From: an uncultured Saprospiraceae bacterium
GTDB lineage: Bacteria > Bacteroidota > Bacteroidia > Chitinophagales > Saprospiraceae
Assembly: GCA_937921525.1 (NCBI GenBank)
Contig: CAKZUM010000585.1
Coordinates: 1-6,640, forward strand
Direction: 5' to 3'
Length of the DNA stretch: 6,640 bases
The notes below the pieces were generated by a model, which searched no databases, had not been told where the DNA came from, and was given only the letters and a program-made list of their open reading frames with translations. Position numbers and translations under genes: made by a program. Of the stretch, positions 1-5,995 are shown piece after piece; the first letter of the stretch is position 1, and each line of letters begins with the position of its first letter.

Positions 1-1625
1 TTCACTGTATAGTCTTCATAATCGCCCATCATTTCCTCAAACAATTGAGGTGCAGAGGTCGCTAGGTTTTTTATTTCCCCTGGGTCATCTTGCAGATTAT
101 ATAAGCGCCATTTTCCATCGCCATAGGGTGGGCCATTTCGGACTATTTTATTCTGGCCCTTGAATAAAGCGGAATGCCCTGCTGCCTCTATGCCGATAGG
201 TTCGTCCGCATTATAAATACGATCTACTTGATTGTTCATTAAAGGAAATAGACTTCTTCCTGTAAAAGGGATGCCTGTTAGATCTCTGCTTGCTTTTTCT
301 ACGCCTACAATATCTAGAATGGTTGGTGTCACGTCCGTCACGAAAGTTAGTGCATTCTTAGTCTGAGCACTCGGCAAGTTAGCCCCTGAAATAATTAAAG
401 GTACGCGCAAGCCCCCTTCGCCCGCATAGAATTTAAAAAAAGCACTAGGCCCTGCTGCTGCGCTAGCAAACTCAGGCCCTATAAAATTCCAAGATCCTTT
501 TTCGCCTAAACGCTCATAGTCTGTATGATAACCTACGGATTTCAACCATAAGTTCATCCCAGGTACTAAGGAAGGATCACTGCCCTCTGGACCATTATCA
601 GAGGTAACTACAAAAATAGTATTCTCTAATTTTCCTTGTTGTTTTAAATAGTCTATATAGCGACCAATATGAAAATCCATCGCTTCTAGCATCGCTGCAT
701 TAACCGCCATTGCCTTGGCCTTTCTTTTTTTATCTTCCAAGGATAAGCTATCCCATTTTTTGAAAGGGGGTAGCATATCACCTAGCTGTGCATTCGCAGG
801 AATTAGATTCAGACTTTTTGCTTTTTCAAATCGCCGCTGACGCAATACATCCCATCCTTCGTCATAGACGCCTTCATATTTTTGAATAAATTCCTTTGGG
901 GCTTGCACTGGAATATGAATCGCTTGAAATGCCAAATAAGCAAAAAATGGATCCGTTTTATTAGGATCTTCTTCCATAAATTCCATCATCTTATCCACTA
1001 GATTTCGAGAAGAATAAAAGTCCTCTGGCAAAGAAATTTCGACATCATCTTCAAACCAGTGGGGTCTATCCTGCGTTGGCAAATAGGCCTTATGTTCATA
1101 ATTATCAGCCCCAGAAGCTCCTAAGATATAACTCCGATCAAAACCTCTTTTATTGGGTAAGGTCTTTTCGGTATGCCCCAAATGCCACTTTCCTGTCACG
1201 TAAGTGCGATACCCGTTTTGTTTTAAACGAGTCGCCACTGTTTTTACTTTATCATTCAAAATACCTTCGTACCCCGGTTGTCCTACTTGGTCGGGTGGTA
1301 GGAATAATGGGAGGTTTGGCACTCCCGTAAGGTGGCTATCACATCCTGTCAGTAGCATGGCTCGTGAAGGGGCGCAGGATGGCGATGTATGATAATTCGT
1401 AAACATGGTTCCTTGTTTGGCGAGTCGATCTATATTGGGCGTCGCCGCTTCGCCTCCGTAGGCACCAAAGTCCATTAGTGCCGCATCGTCTACCAATAGG
1501 AGTACGACATTTGGCTTGGATGGTATGGTATCTGCTGCTAATTGGGTAGCGAATAGTAGGCTGAAAATTAGAGAAAATAGGTATACTACTTTATTTTTTT
1601 TGTAGAAATTTGACAATGCGTACAT
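1..1625 (-). CDS. Secreted AtsA-like sulfatase (type I, formylglycine-dependent), C-terminus cut by window edge
   Basis: This gene hydrolyses a sulfate ester, probably in the periplasm or outside the cell. I translated 541 codons from ATG at 1625 to the left edge with no stop or frameshift. Residues 1-31 look like a signal peptide (basic YKKNK, then a hydrophobic run). The catalytic motif CAPSR begins at Cys84 (1376-1374), the cysteine that would become formylglycine, followed by AMLLTG. Other expected active-site residues are visible: Asp46-Asp47 (VDD), Lys146 and His148 in GKWHLG, His237 in AIHIP, Asp343-Asn344 in SDNG, and Lys398 just before GEGGLRVP. The end (KWRLYNLQDDPGEIKNLA) is the usual sulfatase tail, so only a few residues are probably missing. 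From memory, the overall pattern is closest to Pseudomonas AtsA (about 536 residues). The substrate (aryl, alkyl or polysaccharide sulfate) cannot be told. The cysteine-type site would need an anSME-like maturase, which is not in the window. It is transcribed away from the other genes. Confidence 0.96.
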   Translation of the reverse strand, partial: MYALSNFYKKNKVVYLFSLIFSLLFATQLAADTIPSKPNVVLLLVDDAALMDFGAYGGEAATPNIDRLAKQGTMFTNYHTSPSCAPSRAMLLTGCDSHLTGVPNLPLFLPPDQVGQPGYEGILNDKVKTVATRLKQNGYRTYVTGKWHLGHTEKTLPNKRGFDRSYILGASGADNYEHKAYLPTQDRPHWFEDDVEISLPEDFYSSRNLVDKMMEFMEEDPNKTDPFFAYLAFQAIHIPVQAPKEFIQKYEGVYDEGWDVLRQRRFEKAKSLNLIPANAQLGDMLPPFKKWDSLSLEDKKRKAKAMAVNAAMLEAMDFHIGRYIDYLKQQGKLENTIFVVTSDNGPEGSDPSLVPGMNLWLKSVGYHTDYERLGEKGSWNFIGPEFASAAAGPSAFFKFYAGEGGLRVPLIISGANLPSAQTKNALTFVTDVTPTILDIVGVEKASRDLTGIPFTGRSLFPLMNNQVDRIYNADEPIGIEAAGHSALFKGQNKIVRNGPPYGDGKWRLYNLQDDPGEIKNLATSAPQLFEEMMGDYEDYTV

Positions 1626-1834
1626 GTATTTGATTTATTTTGACTAGAAGTATGCTACAATGTAGGATATAAAGAGAAATATCTTATATTCATAGGGGTA
1701 TATTTTATAAATTGTACCTTAGCAGTCAGTCAATTGTTATCTGAATAATTAAGACTTAGGTTAACTAGTCAGTTAGACTTGTTTGAAAAAAAGACCAAGA
1801 GTACAGCAGTCTATTGCGCTTAATCGAGAATCGC

Positions 1835-1909
1835 TCCCCTTTAGGGGTTGGGGGTAATCTCAAGTGAGTATTTCCTGATTTTATAAACCCCCAACTCCCA
1901 AGGGCAGGG
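1835..1909. repeat. GC-rich inverted repeat within copy A
   Basis: GTTGGGGGT at 1847-1855 pairs exactly with ACCCCCAAC at 1887-1895. The pairing continues imperfectly outward to about 1835 and 1909, around a 31-base loop. The left arm also contains its own small hairpin, CCCC-TTTA-GGGG (1836-1847). It could form a cruciform or an RNA hairpin. No U-run follows, so it is not called a terminator. Confidence 0.65.
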
Positions 1910-1961
1910 GTGATTGTCTCTGAAAATCATAAATCGGAATTCATAAATCATACATCATAAA

Positions 1962-1984
1962 CCCGCCTGAATGGAACGGGCAGG
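1962..1984. repeat. 23-bp near-palindromic insertion inside copy A
   Basis: Copy A and copy B share CATAAA followed by TCTGCT. In copy A these are separated by exactly 23 bases; in copy B (2761-2772) they adjoin. The extra segment starts CCCGCCTG and ends CGGGCAGG around an AATGGAA loop. It can fold into an 8-position stem with one mismatch and one G-T pair. This looks like a small palindromic unit inserted in the apical loop of the larger palindrome, or lost from copy B. Confidence 0.6.
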
Positions 1985-2225
1985 TCTGCTTATTAGGCAA
2001 AATTAGACTGATTTATGATGTATGATGTAAGATATATGATGTAAGATTTTCTCACATGGTCCAAATCAATTGGAAATTGCCTGTGAAAAACCAGTTAAAA
2101 CTAGAACCAATCACCTCTGCCCCAAGGGGGAGCGAAATAGGAAAAACTCAAAGAATAGAAATAATCTTAGTATTACCTAAAGTCTAATAGTTTTTCTGAG
2201 CTACAGTATATGGTAATAAGTCAGG

Positions 2226-2234
2226 TATAATTTG
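2226..2234 (+). promoter_or_regulatory. Weak promoter candidate for the Cys-rich membrane gene
   Basis: TATAATTTG lies 39 bases before the ATG. It resembles the Bacteroidota -7 element TAnnTTTG but with one base too many between TA and TTTG, and it also contains a sigma70-like TATAAT. A short dyad, GTCAG (2220-2224) and CTGAC (2236-2240), surrounds it and could be an operator. No good -33 TTG was found at the normal distance. Confidence 0.3.
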
Positions 2235-2273
2235 ACTGACGATTAGGACTGAAAAATCAATAAAAAAGAATCC

Positions 2274-2708
2274 ATGAAAATCACAAGCACCAAAACCCTA
2301 TTCGGAGGAATACTATCCTTTATAATAGCCCTTAGCTGTTGCTGGCTACCAGCCCTTGTGTTGGCATTGGGTGGTGCGAGTAGTATGATGGCATTCTCAG
2401 CAGGCGTAGAAAAATTTAGTGGATTATTTATGATAATTGGCGTGATCTGTTTAGCTTGGGGCGGGTATCAATTATATCAAAAAAATAATCGATCAATGGA
2501 AAATACAGTATTATTAGAATCAAAAATTACTTGTCCTACTTGTGCCTTTTCTAAGATAGAAAAAATGCCAACCAATGCTTGCCAGTTTTTCTATGAATGT
2601 ACTAGTTGCAAGACTATTTTAAAACCTAAAGCTGGCGATTGTTGTGTTTATTGTAGCTATGGAACAGTAGCCTGCCCGCCTATTCAAGAAGGGAATAGCT
2701 GTTGTTAA
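2274..2708 (+). CDS. MerT-like membrane protein fused to a GDCCVxC domain (Cys-rich, putative metal handling)
   Basis: This 144-residue inner-membrane protein has 14 cysteines. Residues 8-34 form a hydrophobic segment with a Cys22-Cys23 pair followed by WLPALVLALGG, as in the first helix of MerT-type mercuric transporters. A second membrane segment spans about 48-68. The soluble tail carries CPTC (87-90), Cys103, CTSC (109-112), then GDCCVYCSYG (121-130) and CPPIQ (134-138), and ends in SCC. This is the pattern of the GDCCVxC family, which has selenoprotein members; here all positions are cysteine codons and no in-frame TGA occurs. I infer binding or transport of a thiol-loving metal such as mercury; the true substrate is unknown. 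No merR, merP or merA is seen nearby and the gene stands alone. The ATG is the natural start, placing the membrane segment at the N-terminus. The TAA stop is followed at once by repeat copy B. Confidence 0.88.
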   Translation: MKITSTKTLFGGILSFIIALSCCWLPALVLALGGASSMMAFSAGVEKFSGLFMIIGVICLAWGGYQLYQKNNRSMENTVLLESKITCPTCAFSKIEKMPTNACQFFYECTSCKTILKPKAGDCCVYCSYGTVACPPIQEGNSCC

Positions 2709-2869
2709 GCAGAGGTGATTGGTTCTGAAAATCATAGATCATAGATCATAAATCTTACATCATAAATCTGCTAAATAAGCGCGATTAGACTGATATATGA
2801 TGTATGATATAAAATTTATGATTTAAGATTTACTCACACAACACAACAAAATTGAATCAATCATCACTG
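2709..2869. repeat. Palindromic element, copy B (shorter relative of copy A)
   Basis: It begins GCAGAGGTGATTGGTTCTGA directly after the TAA stop at 2706-2708. It ends near GAATCAATCATCACTG (2854-2869), which matches the right end of copy A at 13 of 16 positions. The A+T-rich arms at 2745-2768 and 2792-2815 pair at 19 of 24 positions, around a loop containing ATTAGACTGA, which is also conserved in copy A. ATCATAG/ATCATAA units repeat in the left arm. It lacks the outer CGCTCCCC ends and the 23-bp insertion. It is placed to form a hairpin in the 3' end of the upstream mRNA. Confidence 0.7.
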
Positions 2870-2966
2870 ATTGTTAGGGACTAAGAAAAATAACCTACTC
2901 ACAAGGGCAGTGTCATTGAAATAAGGGTACTTTATTTGTTGCCTACTCCCTTAAATTAAACTTAAA

Positions 2967-2981
2967 TGCAACAATGTTGCA
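2967..2981. promoter_or_regulatory. Perfect 7-1-7 palindrome, candidate Fur/Zur-family operator
   Basis: TGCAACA-A-TGTTGCA is an exact 15-bp inverted repeat with a one-base centre, the classic architecture of Fur-superfamily boxes. It ends 20 bases before the TAnnTTTG element at 3002-3009 and so covers the expected -33 region, a position suited to repression. The downstream operon encodes a lipoprotein and a TonB receptor, typical targets of metal-responsive repressors. The regulator is not in the window. Assignment to Zur rather than Fur or another dimeric regulator is inference. Confidence 0.55.
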
Positions 2982-3001
2982 AAAGTGTTCAATCAATACA
3001 T

Positions 3002-3009
3002 TATATTTG
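3002..3009 (+). promoter_or_regulatory. Bacteroidota -7 promoter element of the lipoprotein-receptor operon
   Basis: TATATTTG matches the consensus TAnnTTTG exactly. A possible -33 TTG at 2977-2979 lies inside the palindromic operator, 22 bases upstream, slightly longer than ideal. Transcription would start near 3014-3017, giving a leader of about 60 bases. That leader contains a weak stem, GGAACTA/TAGTACC (3027-3045), with one mismatch. Confidence 0.6.
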
Positions 3010-3078
3010 CCGAATCATTTAATACGGGAACTATAAAATAGTACCTTATTATCATCTAATCTCAAAAAAATATAAAAG

Positions 3079-3633
3079 TTGAAAAATTTATTTCTCCCCC
3101 TGTTATTAGCTACAATCCTTATTTTTTCTGCCTGCAAAAAGGACGATCCAGTAATTGTAGATGAAGAAGAATTGATCACAACATTAAGATATACCTTGAC
3201 ACCTGCTACTGGTGGATCCGCTATCATTCTAAGTTTTCAAGATTTAGACGGTGATGGAGGCAATGCACCAACGATTACTGGCGGAACGCTGGCGGCTAAT
3301 CAAACTTATTCTGGTACATTGGAATTATTAAATGAAACAGAATCTCCTGCTGAAAGCATTACAGAGGAAATTATGGAGGAGCAAGAAGAACACCAGTTTT
3401 TTTTCCAATCTACTATCTCTGATTTGACAGTTGCCTATAATGATCGAGACGCAAATGGAGATCCTTTAGGATTAAGTAGTACTTTGACTACTGGTTCGGC
3501 TGCGTCGGGTGCTTTAACGATTGTTCTTAGGCATGAACCTAATAAATCTGCCGCTGGTGTCGCTGATGGTAATATTGCCAGTGCTGGCGGAGAAACAGAT
3601 ATTGAAGTTACTTTCCCTATAGATGTACAATAA
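3079..3633 (+). CDS. Putative surface-exposed lipoprotein paired with a TonB receptor
   Basis: This 184-residue protein has a type II signal peptide. The hydrophobic run ends in the lipobox FSAC with lipid-attached Cys19, followed by KKDDP. The C-K-K-D-D pattern fits the Bacteroidota lipoprotein export signal C-x-K-(D/E)2, so the mature protein is probably outside the cell. The start must be TTG at 3079: an in-frame TAA lies at 3073-3075 and the next Met is about residue 99. The mature part looks beta-rich, with an acidic DLDGDGG (55-61), an EEIMEEQEEH stretch (97-105) that could bind metal, NDRDANGDPLG (121-131), RHEPNKSAAG (151-160), and a GETDIEVTFP end. From memory, relatives carry the uninformative database label 'type 1 periplasmic binding fold superfamily protein'. 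I know of no proven function. It overlaps the receptor gene by 11 bases, so I infer a co-receptor or substrate-capturing partner. Confidence 0.85.
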   Translation: MKNLFLPLLLATILIFSACKKDDPVIVDEEELITTLRYTLTPATGGSAIILSFQDLDGDGGNAPTITGGTLAANQTYSGTLELLNETESPAESITEEIMEEQEEHQFFFQSTISDLTVAYNDRDANGDPLGLSSTLTTGSAASGALTIVLRHEPNKSAAGVADGNIASAGGETDIEVTFPIDVQ

Positions 3634-5950
3634 ACACTTTTTATTTTTCCTATTCCTCTTTGCTGTATGCCAATCCAATGCACAAAGTTGTACTTTTTCT
3701 ATAAAAGGGAATGTCTTTGATGAAGTATCAGAGACTCCCCTGCCCTATGTAAATGTCTTTATTCAAGAAATGGCTAAAGGCACCAATACAGATGAGGAAG
3801 GTAATTTTGTGCTGGAACATATTTGTAAAGGGGAATATCATCTTATATTTTCTCATATTGGTTGTGCAGAAAAAAAAATACACTTAGACCTAGAACGGGA
3901 TACCGTTATTAATATGGTCTTATCTCATACGTCTACGTCTTTGGGAACGGTGGTTATTGAAGGTAAAAAAGAAAACCTCACCAACCATCCTAATCTCTCT
4001 GTCAATAGGCAAACTATTGAAGATAATACGAATCAAAATCTATCGGGCTTACTCGAAAACGAAACGGGCGTTCATCTTCTTAAGAATGGAAGTGGTATTG
4101 CTAAACCAATCGTTCATGGCTTGTTTGGCAATCGCTTGACCATTCTAAATAATGGTATTGCTCAAAGTGGCCAGCAATGGGGGAATGATCATAGTCCTGA
4201 AATTGATCCTTTCGCCGCTGATAAAATTATCGTATTAAAAGGAGCAAATGCCGTCGAATATGGAGGAGGAAATTTGGGCAGTATCATATTGGTAGAACCC
4301 AAGCCAATCGAAAGAGAACCGCATTTGCATGGACAAGTGAATTATGTGTTTGAAACAAATGGAAGAGGACATAGCATAAATACTCGTTTGGAAAAATATT
4401 CTCCTGCATTGGCTTGGCGGATAAATGGAACTCTAAAAAAATATGGCGATAGAAGAACAGCCGCTTATTTTCTTAATAACACTGGAATTGAGGAAGCCAA
4501 TCTCGCAGTACAATTAGAAAAGTCTTGGAGAGAACGAGTATTCTTTAATTTTTATGCAAGTACATTTAATACTACTCTTGGTGTTTTAAGAGGGTCTCAT
4601 ATAGGTAATCTTACCGACTTGGAGCAAGCGCTGGTCAATGAAACTCCATTTTTTACGGAACCTGAATTTAGTTATGCCATTGATTCGCCCAAACAACATG
4701 TCTCTCACCACTTAGTAAAAAGTCAATTAAAATACTTTATCGATGACCATCAAATTGTCGAATTTGTTGTGGCAGGTCAATTAAATAATCGAAAAGAATT
4801 TGATGTACGACGAAGCGGGCGAACAGATATTCCTGCCCTAAGTCTTGCCCAATATACTTTTGATTCTTCTTTGAAATACACAAATAATTTTGGTCATCAT
4901 TGGAATTTTAAATTAGGTACTCAAAATATAGTAACAGACAATACCAACAACCCAGAGACTGGTATACTACCATTGATTCCAGATTATATCTCTTGGAAAA
5001 GTGGCTTGTTTAGTACGCTTTCTAAAGAGTATGACAAGACACATTTCAATATAGGCCTTCGCTATGATTATGAATATCAAAATGTGGCAACCATCAGTAA
5101 CAGTGTGCCGAGAGAAATCGTTCGATTTACCAATCAATTTCATAATATAAGCGGTCTTTTTGCAGCGAAATTCAATATAACAAACACCCAATCTATCAGC
5201 TTGAATACAGGTTATGCAATGCGAAATCCTGCCATCAATGAACTGTATAGTTCTGGCTTGCATCAGGGCGTTAGTGGCATTGAGGAAGGGGATGTCAACC
5301 TAGTAACAGAAGCAGCGCTTAAAAATACCTTAGAGTATAAATGGTTACCTAATACAGATTTTTCTATAAGCGCGCTATTTTATCATCAACATTTCAACAA
5401 TTATATTTTTTTAAATCCACAAGAGGAATTCCGATTGACAATTCGAGGGGCTTTTCCTGTTTTTAATTATGAACAAACGGATGCCAATATTTATGGTTTA
5501 GACATCAGTACGCAGTTCACCATTAAGAATAAAATTTTTGCGCTACTGCGCTATAGTTACCTAAAAGGAGAGGATATTAAAAATAATATTCCCTTGGTGT
5601 TTATGCCCCCCAATAGCTTTTTTGGAAGCATTGTTTATCGAGTTAAAAATCCAGTAACTTTTTCCCACAATATCAAAATCGAAGAAACCGAAATTGAATT
5701 AAACAATAGATTGGTTTTTGAACAAAAGAATATTCTTGCCACACAAGATTTCCTGCCACCACCACCTACTTATAATTTAACTGGTGTAAAAATCTCCACT
5801 AATTTTATTTTTTCAAAATACAAGATTCGAGGTTTCTTCAAAGCAGACAATGTATTCAATATAAGATACCGTGATTACTTAAATAGGCAGCGATATTTTG
5901 CAGATGATATAGGATTGAGTATGACCTTGGGTGTGAATTTTAAATTTTAA
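3623..5950 (+). CDS. TonB-dependent outer-membrane receptor with N-terminal carboxypeptidase-regulatory-like domain
   Basis: This 775-residue protein transports a ligand across the outer membrane using TonB energy. Residues 1-20 are a signal peptide, with likely cleavage at SNA|QS. Residues about 23-112 form a CarboxypepD_reg-like beta domain (IKGNVFDEVSETPLPYVNVF, then TDEEGNF). The plug runs from about 125 to 227, with LSGLLENETGVHL, GNRLTILNNGIA, NDHSPEIDPFAADKI (188-201) and VLKGANAVEYGGGNLGSIILVEP. The rest is a barrel of alternating strands ending in LGVNFKF, with the expected terminal Phe. The SPE segment after His190 recalls the SPDHA motif in the plug of ZnuD-type zinc receptors, but this is a weak clue. 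The ATG at 3623 lies 11 bases inside the lipoprotein gene, suggesting translational coupling and control by the same upstream operator. Length and domains look complete. The substrate could also be a siderophore, haem or another metal complex. It has none of the signs of a SusC/SusD glycan system, such as a neighbouring SusD. Confidence 0.93.
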   Translation: MYNKHFLFFLFLFAVCQSNAQSCTFSIKGNVFDEVSETPLPYVNVFIQEMAKGTNTDEEGNFVLEHICKGEYHLIFSHIGCAEKKIHLDLERDTVINMVLSHTSTSLGTVVIEGKKENLTNHPNLSVNRQTIEDNTNQNLSGLLENETGVHLLKNGSGIAKPIVHGLFGNRLTILNNGIAQSGQQWGNDHSPEIDPFAADKIIVLKGANAVEYGGGNLGSIILVEPKPIEREPHLHGQVNYVFETNGRGHSINTRLEKYSPALAWRINGTLKKYGDRRTAAYFLNNTGIEEANLAVQLEKSWRERVFFNFYASTFNTTLGVLRGSHIGNLTDLEQALVNETPFFTEPEFSYAIDSPKQHVSHHLVKSQLKYFIDDHQIVEFVVAGQLNNRKEFDVRRSGRTDIPALSLAQYTFDSSLKYTNNFGHHWNFKLGTQNIVTDNTNNPETGILPLIPDYISWKSGLFSTLSKEYDKTHFNIGLRYDYEYQNVATISNSVPREIVRFTNQFHNISGLFAAKFNITNTQSISLNTGYAMRNPAINELYSSGLHQGVSGIEEGDVNLVTEAALKNTLEYKWLPNTDFSISALFYHQHFNNYIFLNPQEEFRLTIRGAFPVFNYEQTDANIYGLDISTQFTIKNKIFALLRYSYLKGEDIKNNIPLVFMPPNSFFGSIVYRVKNPVTFSHNIKIEETEIELNNRLVFEQKNILATQDFLPPPPTYNLTGVKISTNFIFSKYKIRGFFKADNVFNIRYRDYLNRQRYFADDIGLSMTLGVNFKF

Positions 5951-5995
5951 ATAAAAATAATCGGATCACTTACAGTGGAATGTCTCAATTGCTTT

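Larger units (their letters stand above)
1832..2134. repeat. Nested palindromic, MITE-like element, copy A
   Basis: The outer ends are imperfect inverted repeats: 1832-1847 reads CGCTCCCCTTTAGGGG, and the reverse complement of 2120-2134 reads CGCTCCCCCTTGGGG. Inside lie a second inverted pair (GGGGTGATTG near 1907-1916 against CCAATCACC at 2108-2116) and an A+T-rich palindrome. The A+T-rich arms include an exact 14-bp match, TCATACATCATAAA at 1948-1961 against TTTATGATGTATGA at 2012-2025. The element has no coding capacity and no clear target-site duplication. A shorter relative lies at 2709-2869. GC-rich intergenic palindromes of the CCCCT..AGGGG type are common in Bacteroidota genomes from general knowledge. 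Whether this one moves by a transposase acting in trans is unknown. Confidence 0.7.
1626..2273. other. Long intergenic region between divergent genes
   Basis: No credible gene is seen in these 648 bases. Positions 1626-1831 hold the upstream region of the sulfatase, where I found no convincing TAnnTTTG promoter on the minus strand. The only dyad noted there is an imperfect 15-bp palindrome at 1653-1667. Positions 1832-2134 are filled by a nested palindromic repeat element. Positions 2135-2273 are the A+T-rich leader of the Cys-rich membrane gene, with one weak promoter candidate. Confidence 0.8.
2103..2726. repeat. Exact 18-bp inverted repeat flanking the Cys-rich membrane gene
   Basis: AGAACCAATCACCTCTGC at 2103-2120 is the exact reverse complement of GCAGAGGTGATTGGTTCT at 2709-2726. 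The pair encloses the 2274-2708 gene and its upstream region. The left member is also the right end of copy A and the right member is the left end of copy B. The arrangement therefore follows from two same-orientation elements around the gene, but it also makes a cassette-like unit of 624 bp. Confidence 0.75.

Noticed and set aside
1076..1392. Two short plus-strand reading frames opposite the sulfatase
   Set aside because: They lie wholly antisense to a well-supported sulfatase with all its motifs, and their translations show no recognisable features.
1836..1855. G-quadruplex in the run AGGGGTTGGGGG
   Set aside because: There are only two G-runs; the inverted-repeat hairpin explains the segment better.
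2274..2708. Possible selenocysteine codon in the GDCCVxC motif
   Set aside because: The motif cysteines are TGT or TGC codons and no in-frame TGA is present.
2727..2768. Repeated ATCATAG/ATCATAA units suggesting a CRISPR or tandem array
   Set aside because: The units are about 7-8 bases with no spacers, and they are explained as the left arm of the palindromic element.
3015..3683. Minus-strand reading frames over the lipoprotein gene
   Set aside because: They are antisense shadows of the lipoprotein and receptor start and have no motifs.
3957..5263. A 60-residue plus-strand frame and a 98-residue minus-strand frame inside the receptor
   Set aside because: Both lie in alternate frames of a complete TonB receptor gene with no protein-like pattern.
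5951..5995. Terminator between the convergent receptor and hydrolase genes
   Set aside because: Only a 4-bp stem (CACT-TAC-AGTG) is present, with no adjacent U-run in either direction.
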